Positions 37,701 through 46,700 of a stretch of DNA of 64,000 bases are shown here, piece after piece. The notes beneath the pieces are model-generated. The model ran no database searches and was not told where the DNA came from. It saw only the letters and a list, made by a program, of their open reading frames with translations. Position numbers and translations under genes: made by a program. Source of the DNA: Solea solea (lineage: Eukaryota > Chordata > Actinopteri > Pleuronectiformes > Soleidae). Position 1 is the stretch's first letter. Each line of letters begins with the position of its first letter. Location of the stretch: NCBI RefSeq assembly GCF_958295425.1, contig NC_081138.1, positions 5,196,302-5,260,301 of the forward strand, in the 5' to 3' direction.

Positions 37701-40700
37701 CTGCTCAAGCTGGGGCAACTCCAATTAACAACAAAGCCAAGCTGAACTTCCCTCAAATCATCCCGTCGTCTAAATTAGTGTTTGATCTCCAATGTACATT
37801 TCCTTTTTTCTGACGGGTTGATTTGCTCGAATCATAGCAATATTCACCAAAAAATGATTTTTGCCTTTATGTGCAGTTGGAGCGACAAGACTGGAGTGGA
37901 CTTTCAGAACTGGGCTGAGAGGATCAGTGGGAAACACGGGTTTTGTCTCACTATGTCCTCTTCAACAGGTAAATATAATATACACATTCAGAATCGGAGA
38001 TTCAGAGATTTTTTTGGGGGGAAAACAAGCAGTCACTGGGGTGGGGAAGTGTCCTTGATGATTTTAATGGCTCTCTGCAATGTCCTGCAGAGAGGGCAAA
38101 TCTGATCCGATGCTCAGCTGCTTTGATCTCTCTCTGCGTGGCTTTACAGGTCCTTTGCGTCCGAGTAAAAGATTTTCAGGATCTTAATTAATCAAATATC
38201 TGAATTGAATAATTCAAAATGTAAAACACACAGATTTGGGGATGAGGCAAATTGGACACTCTAAGGTTTTGCTGAGTGTTCCAGGTTGCAGGTGCACAGT
38301 AAGAAAAACTGGATTTTCAAAATTCAGTGTTAACAGAAGGAACCTGCAGTGTGAGCCAGTCCTTTGAACGTGTATGATGGAGACTTGCATTAAAAGATAT
38401 TAAAGAGTTAATATAGGACGGTAAGAGACCAGTGAGAGCTTTAAAAATAAACAAAATTGCTGTAGATGTGTGTGTGAGAGTGGACGGTTGTTTCTCTCTA
38501 TGTGGCCCTGTGATGGACTGGTGACTTATCCTGGGTGTAGCCCGACTTTCACGCTCCCACGACTCTCATGTGGATGATTAGCAGTATAAGATGAATCAGT
38601 GAATTAACAATAATTACAATAATGATGGGTAGATGGATGTCAATTGTAAATGTGTTGCTACATTATGTGCTAATTTGCTCTTGTCATGAATTATACAGCG
38701 TAGATATAGATGATAGTTTGCCATCTTTAAAAAATCGTTTGGGAAATACCGAGTTAGACTGAGGTTTATGTTGCAGGGAAATGGTCGACAAAGAAGTGCA
38801 GTGACCTTCATGGCTACGTGTGCAAGAGAAGGACTGCGTCTGTGGTGGAGACTCCCAGAGAGCCGCACTACATTGGAGGATGTCCCGAGAAATGGCTGTA
38901 TTTCGGACACAAGGTTTGGACACACGATACAAACACGCATTGCAGAGTATCAGAATTTTCACAATATGACGTGAAGATTGGGTGCGGACATTTTGTCATT
39001 AACATACAAAACAATGCACTAGGAGATTGCCTGGGTCAGATGCACATTTGTACAACAGCAGGACATTTTTCCGGGAACATTCGGGTTAGGCGGATGCAGG
39101 GGACAAGACACTTGCTCACTCTCTTGATGGGAATATTCCACAGATTTTCCTGCTGTGTCTTAGTTGCTTTATCTAGTTTTGTATTTTGCTGTTTATAGTT
39201 TTACATTTCTGTATTGTCTGTGGTCAGCGTCTGTACTCATAAAAACAAACAAACACTTAGTGTGTCTTTATGCCTGTCCACACTGTGGTATTGTGTAATG
39301 ACTGTCTGCTCACTGTGCTGCGAGCTGAAAGAGAGAGTGGAGTTGCTCATGTGACCCTGTTCTTCCTCACAAATCAGATCTATAACGGCCTCCTCTGTGA
39401 GGTCCCAGCTGCCCGTGGGATTCACGCAGGATGCTTGTGTTTACATTCATGACCCCCGACTGATGCTGCTCAAGCTGAGTCAGCCGCAAGAATAAGAAGG
39501 AAGCTGAACTTTTCCCAAATCACTGACTCATCTGGAGTAGCATTTGATTTAAAAATGAAAATCTACACGATGGCAGCTTACTACCAAATTATGATAATTT
39601 TTTTCCTTGGGCCATGACATGCAAATACAAATGCAAAATTTGTCCTTGACTTTTTGAGTGAGTTTAAAAATAATTTTTTTTTAAACTAATCCCTTTTTTT
39701 CCCCTTCAGGGCATGTAAAAATATGTCAACATAAGAATTATATTTCTAACGTAAACAAGGTTTGGTGATGATGATAATGTGGCCAGTCATTACTCTGCAA
39801 AACCAGATCAGACCCACATATTTGAGACCATCATTGTTCAGTATCTTTCTACTGTTTAAATACTAAGGACAAAGGCAACAAGGAAGGGAGGACAGAAAGG
39901 AAAGAGACGTAATGGACAGTTTAATCCAGAAGAAGGCAGTAATGCATCATTATGGAAACCAAGTACAGTTAAATAACAACCAACCAGCTAACTGCTGTAC
40001 TTTCTCTTCTTGAATATATGAAAATCTACATTATTGTTTCTGAGAGAAGTTCACGTTCAGCTTGAAACAGATCTGTAAAAATCTGATCAGAAGCACTTTC
40101 GATACCACCTCCGTATGTGGTTTGAATCAGCTTTGGAAAAATCAGATCTTATGTGTTTTTTAGCTGTTCAGACTGCCAGAAAATCAAGCTATAGATACAA
40201 TCTGGATGCGCTTAAAATCCAATTTGGGCTACAGTCTGAACAAGGCTCCAAGTTCCATTTAATATTGAGGTTTTGTGTTGTGTGTGTGTTGGCAGTGTCT
40301 CCTGCTTCACCTCCCTGACGATCCAAAGGATGGAAAGAGTTGGAAAGATTCCCAGTCTATCTGCTCTTCATTTGAAGGCTCGCTGGTTGCCATAGAGGAC
40401 GAGATTGAACAAGGCAAAGTGAACTCTACAACCGTCAAATACACGTCTATATACAAATACCGTAGAAATTGTAATTATTTTCTATTTTTTTTAAACTGCA
40501 GCCTACATCACCATGCTGCTGCAGGGCAGCTCTGTGGGGGTGTGGATTGGTCTTGGGGACGGGGACATCATGAAATGGACCAATGGGAGATCAGTCAGCT
40601 ACACCAACTGGTCTCCAGTAGAACCGAGAAGTTACCTCGCTGTAAGCTCCAGCTGACCTTGCTCGTCTCAATGTCTGTATTTATGTGTAATAATCAATCA

Positions 40701-43700
40701 ATTAACTTACTTGATTTGTTGCATATGCACCACCAGGACGACGATTGGCTCAGTGACTTTAAAGAGCCACCGTGTATTGTTCTGTCCAACAACCACAACT
40801 TCCACCTGACGGGGAAGTGGTACGATGAGAAGTGCAGCGAGACTGGGTATGGATTTGTGTGTCAAAAACCTCAAGGTAAGAGTCTTTCCACGCTCTCTTT
40901 TCTTTGGTTTTGTTCAGTCGCGAGCTACGTGTACATGGACACGCGTAATTGGAATAAATCATCATTTATTTTGCATCCATGTAAACAAATCTTTTCAGAA
41001 TGCAGACATTTTGCACATTTTTTGAGGGTTTCTGAAGCTGAAGAGGTTCCTATTCTCCTTCTATTATGAACTCTCATATTCACACTAGATGTCACAATAA
41101 CTCCTTGAAGTAAACTCTGACAGGTTGACAGCTTTGGGCTCCTATGATTAAGACATTTAAAAAAAAAAAGAGAAGACGTTCTTTTGCAATATCTCATGTG
41201 CATGTTAATACTGTAAAGGTTAAGGTGTGTATATATTTTGGATACATAATGTCTAAATTATATAATCTATCCTGTTTTTATAATCTTAATAGCCAATATT
41301 TTTACCTTTACCTTGACTGGCTTTGCTGCTGTAACACCATGCATTTTTATTTTAATGTTGCATTCTCTCGTATTGCATTTGCCTCTTGCCTCTTATTCTT
41401 ATTCCATTCCTATTGCATATTTGCATTAATATTGTGCCCTTTGGGTCATTGGCATGGCAGCCATTTTGACATGTTTTGGCTGGAGGGACACAGGTGTCAC
41501 AAATCACATTGACAATTACTCTATTCGCTTCACATATGTTGGGACAATGCCCTCTAAATAAAATGCTACTGTCCCAAACTATCTTAACTATATTTCAGTT
41601 ATCGTTCTAATTCGTGTCTTAATACACTCACCTCTCTTCTGTTTTTGTTCTTGTTACAGATCCATCCAAACCCCCCACCCACTCCTATCACCACCCTCTC
41701 CCTGACAATATTGAGTACAGGAGCCGCAGCTACAAGGTTGTGTCTGGCAACATGAGCTGGTACGAGGCGATGCAATTGTGCATAGAGAATGATTCTGACC
41801 TAGTGAGCATTACAGATGCCTACCACCAGGCTTTCCTTACTGTCCTTGTCAACAGATTGGCAGTCCCCCACTGGATTGGACTGTATAGTCAAGACGTATG
41901 TATTCTCTCATGCAATTAATACACTCTGTATATTTTCTGCACTGTGAATGTCAACTCTATGATTGCACCAGAGAGGTGGCGTTGTGTGTGTATACTTTTA
42001 TTTATAAGACCCCCATGTCACCTCCCCCTCTTCTTCTGCAAAGATTTCCAGCAGCAGACTACAGCATCACATCCTGTGTGTCGCTATGTCAACAACAAAA
42101 TTTCCACTCACGTAGTTGTCACAATGCATCTCTGACCACCTCCCGAAGTGGTTTCACAGATCAGATAACAATCTGTCCTCAGGTGTATTTACACCAGTAC
42201 TTACAAGTGGTCAGGCGCTATCAGATTGCAATCCGATCACAGGAAACACATTTTAATGCCAGATGTTAAGGAGGCCTTTAAATTTTGGTATAAATTATAC
42301 AATTGCAAACATTCTCATGTCTGTATGTATAGGCTTACCTGAGCTTAGCTTAGCATAATGAAACAGATACTGCATGATCGACCCTGTCCAACAGTCTGCC
42401 CTCATAGTGAATAAGCAATTATGTACTCTGTGTTTTATAATCCATACATAAAGCGGAGAAACCTCAAATTGTAGTTCACAGATAATTTATATGCTGGACA
42501 GTGGGCCATTTGCACAGCAGCTATTTTGACAGATCGCAGTAGGACAAATATCCCGTTTATAGTCAGTGATTTCAGTGTGAAAGAGGCTTGAGTCTCATGA
42601 TGATGGTGTTGATCACTCCAGGATGCTTGATGTACTTTTTACACTGTAAAACTATGCTGAAAAGATGAACATCATTTCACTAGGAGAGGAGAAGGAGCAG
42701 GATATTTACAGTACATACACTGCAAAAACAGCCCCACTAGAAATAAGCCAATTTTTTTCTAATTATTAAATTGTTCTTAAACATTTTCTTTTAAGAAAAG
42801 GAATCTGCCAATAGAGTAAGCAAATTTAGCTTGGCTTGAATTTTTCAATCTAGCTTGTACATCTACAGCCTTTTCCAAACCATAATGTGCCTTGAAACGA
42901 GGATAAACAGTCCCAGAAAATTATACAATATTGGCATGTTAAACCTATCACGAGCAAAGAAATTCTGTCATGTAAGAAATATTTACTTGAAATATTTCCT
43001 TTTCAAGTTACTTGAGCAGGAACAATTGAGCAGCTGCTGTTGAATCAAGGTGCTAATTCACCAGATTCACACAAAAAGTGTAAAACAAACTGCTGAGCTA
43101 TGTCAAGTTGGGCCAGTTGCAGAACTATTTGTTTTGGCAGAGGCAAATAAATAAATAAGATAAATAAAAAATATTCAGTTACAGCTTATTACTGTCAACT
43201 AATAAATAGCATCTGTTACACTGAACACTTACACCCTCGTGCATGCGATTACATCACAGCTGCGCTGATACAGCATGACCTCGAGGGTGATATTTCTTAA
43301 TTAAAAGAAGAACACAAGAGCACCATTCCCCAAACAATTTCTTTAATGCTGATTAATAAGCATGAATTACAGATAAAACACAATCTCACGGTGGCAAATT
43401 AGCTTCTCCTTGGGGGGCTTAATAAAGCTAGCTAGCCAGTTACATAGCAGTGTTGCTAGCTTAACACTTCTGTAATATAACACTTTAAAAAAAATCATAC
43501 AATTTGATTGAATATCTCTGTTTTTGTCCTACTCTATTTTGTGCGCTACTTGACAGGTCATATTTGTCTGTTCCTATATTGAAATATTTGAATATTTTAG
43601 AATTTCTTCTGAATAATAGGGCATGTAGCTTTAAATTGAATATCTATATAGGGAAAATATTTTACCTACAGGTCTGAAGGTTGAAGAAAAAGTGCTCTTA

Positions 43701-46700
43701 ATGGTTGGCCGCACTAATGTGTGTTAACTGCTTGCCTGTAAGTGGGCAGCTACAATCTCTAGGGTTTTTCTCCTGGCCTTTTGTCCATTTACTGTACGGC
43801 ACAAGCTTTGTCGGCACACAGAGTCTTAACATTTGGATTCAGGAATATCATGGAATGTCTTAGTCTCTTAGTCAAGGAAAGAAATTGTCTCCGCTTCTCT
43901 TATTTTGCTATGTTTCTCTACTTCTGCACTAACACATAACTTGCATTTTTGTTGTAGCATAACTATGGCTTCCTTAAATTATTCATGGAAAACTGCTTGT
44001 GTTACATCTGGTGAGTCAGTGGCAGTATTTTTATTTTTTCATTTTTTTCTGAAAGTAAACAGTAATTTAAGCTATTAAGATTTTATAGTGTTTCTGAAAT
44101 AGGTTCCCAGTCAAATGCTTTAGAACACCCTTGTTTTCCCAGTTGCTTCTGAAATTGAAAAAAACACACACAATCATTCTTCACTGTTCAAGTTATGCTG
44201 CTCACAAACAGACAAATGTGGGCAAAAACATAACCTCCCTGGCAGAGGTAACAATGGAGATGAACCTTGTTTGGAAAGTTCATGCCATGTCTGAGTCCAT
44301 AAAAGTGTAGCACTTGCAGGATACTTTGTTTGCACCTTCTTTGAGTTCATCTCCGACCAGCCCTGTGAGGTTTAGCGCTTAAGTTTGAAGACTTGTACTC
44401 GTCTTCCATTTTACAAAGCCACAGTCCTTTTTCTCACCTAATAATCTTGCTGTCGGGTGAAGCCCTGACTAACCAGTTTTCTTTTTATATCTCCTGAGAG
44501 ACGTAAACAGTGCTATTGCCTGCAGTACAATATTGCTCTAATAATGCACTAGAGGGTGTATTGACACAGTTTCTTACAGCAGTGCCTTTGTACATACAAC
44601 TTTTAAGGATTTGAACTAAACTTTTAACAATTTAAAGGACCAGTGTGTAGGATTTAGGGGTTCCTATAAAGGAAAATTAAATACAGTAATATGAACACTG
44701 CCTCCCAACTGTCTTTCCAGGTCATACTCACCTTTACAAAATTAGGTTGGGGTTCTGGTTTACTGGAGATATTGGCTCTCATAGAGCTGCAGTGTAATCA
44801 ACTACCAGTTTACTGGTATATGTTTGTGTAAGTGTATAATAAGAAATCATTTTTGTAGTCTTACAGTAAGCCTTTAAAATGTACTGCAGACGATTATCTT
44901 GCTTTCCTCCTTCCTCCACTTTCTCTTTCACCATGAGATGTGTATGTAATATTTCTTACACAGTGGGCCTTTAATTCATTATCATCTGAAAATGATAATG
45001 CATCCTGAAAGCCACAGTCATTTTGGTGCACTCTATTCTAAATTGCAAATCGAAAACCTTGGAACAACCTCACCAACCGCAACATGGCATTGCAAGATGG
45101 CTGCCACTAAAAGTTGCACTTTTGTTGTATTTGTTTCACAGTAAATCCGTTGTACACATAGTACTTTTTAATTTTTAACTTTAGGCATGTTGCTACGCTG
45201 TTTGTGTGCACAAAATATCATGTAGAGCGTTGTTGGCTAGTCTAAGATATGTTTGCACAACACACAGCAGTGAAAACACAGCATTTTTTCTGGCAAAAGA
45301 TATTCTGTTTGCTGTAATATGCAGCTTCACTCCTAGAATTTATTAATTGGTCTTTAAGTTCACTCAATTGACTACATTAAAACTGGTAAAACTGGGCTGT
45401 TGTAGCGCAATTTTACAAGTAAGCTGCTGTTACAAAATACAGGTATTATTTCCAATATTACTAATCAAACTAATGAATACTGCTGTGCATGCATAGATTG
45501 ACATCCACAGCTGCATTAGCTTGCATTATACAGAATTGAGCGGTGCAGGCCGAGTGCCAACACAGCTGACACTTCTTGACTGAAAATCTGGTGACTGTGT
45601 CCTCTTTGTCACAGAGTGGCATCAATTATCAGTGGTCAGATGGCAGAGACACCGTGTACGCTCACTGGGATGCAGCCGATGACGACGAAGACGACGACGA
45701 CTTTCTGACGGGGGAGTGCGTGTACATGGATGTAAACGGAGGCTGGCGAAGGGCTGACTGTGAGACCCGGATCCCGGGGGCACTGTGTCATGTTTCCACA
45801 CCAAGTCAGTGCTGCTTCAGTTAAAACCTGAAAATCGGAGAGCTTGATACTGCTTCTCTTCAGCTATTTCAAAATCTCTCTCTCTCTCTCTTATTCTCTC
45901 CCACAGGCAATAAACCCTTCACATCATACGAGGTGGTGTGTCCTGCCACGTGGGTAAAATTTGGACATGGCTGTTATAGCTTTGAGCCTGTGGTGCAGAA
46001 ACTCACATTTGAAGAGTCCAGAGAACACTGTAGGCACAAAGGTAGGAATCTCAGTAGGTGTGATTAATTATCTGTGTGTCTGTCTTCATGACAACGATGG
46101 AAGATGAGTGAAAATTCATAAAGGAACTGGAGGCCTCTCTCACTATGATCTGGCATATGGAATGCATACTCCCCCTACAGGTCAAGTAGAGGATCTGCCC
46201 AGAAAAAGACTGCTTTTCGATAACAGTTGACTTTTAATGACGTACCACTCCAAGAAATTGATACAATCTGAAAGTCTCAGTGCTAAGTTAGGCTTATTGA
46301 CTTTTGGCTGTAGCTTGTAAAATGAAATCAATAAATAAATAAAATAAGGGTGGTATCAACATCTGATCTAATTCTTAGCAAGAAAAGAAATAAAAAATAT
46401 TCTGTTGTGGCACAGTAGTAGTTGAGTCGTTTCTTGTGCTTCTGTTATTCTCTAGTCAACACCTCAGATGTGCTGACCATTGAAAGTGAGACAGAGAATC
46501 GCTTTGTTCTGGAACAGCTGTGGTCGTCAGGGCTGCGTCATCAGACCGTGTGGTTGGGGATGTACTTCAGAACTGACAGTAAGTATGAGCCTCAGTGGCA
46601 AATGATCACATTGTCCTCGCAGCCTGTGGTGTTTTTTTAACTGTGGCCTCTGTTTGTAGCTGATTCTCTGGCCTGGGTGGATGGTTCATCTATGGACTAC

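Noticed and set aside
40414..40461. Extension of pla2r1 exon 21 to a GT at 40462
   Set aside because: It would leave a 40-nt intron and place about 16 residues in the middle of the CTLD6 helix region.
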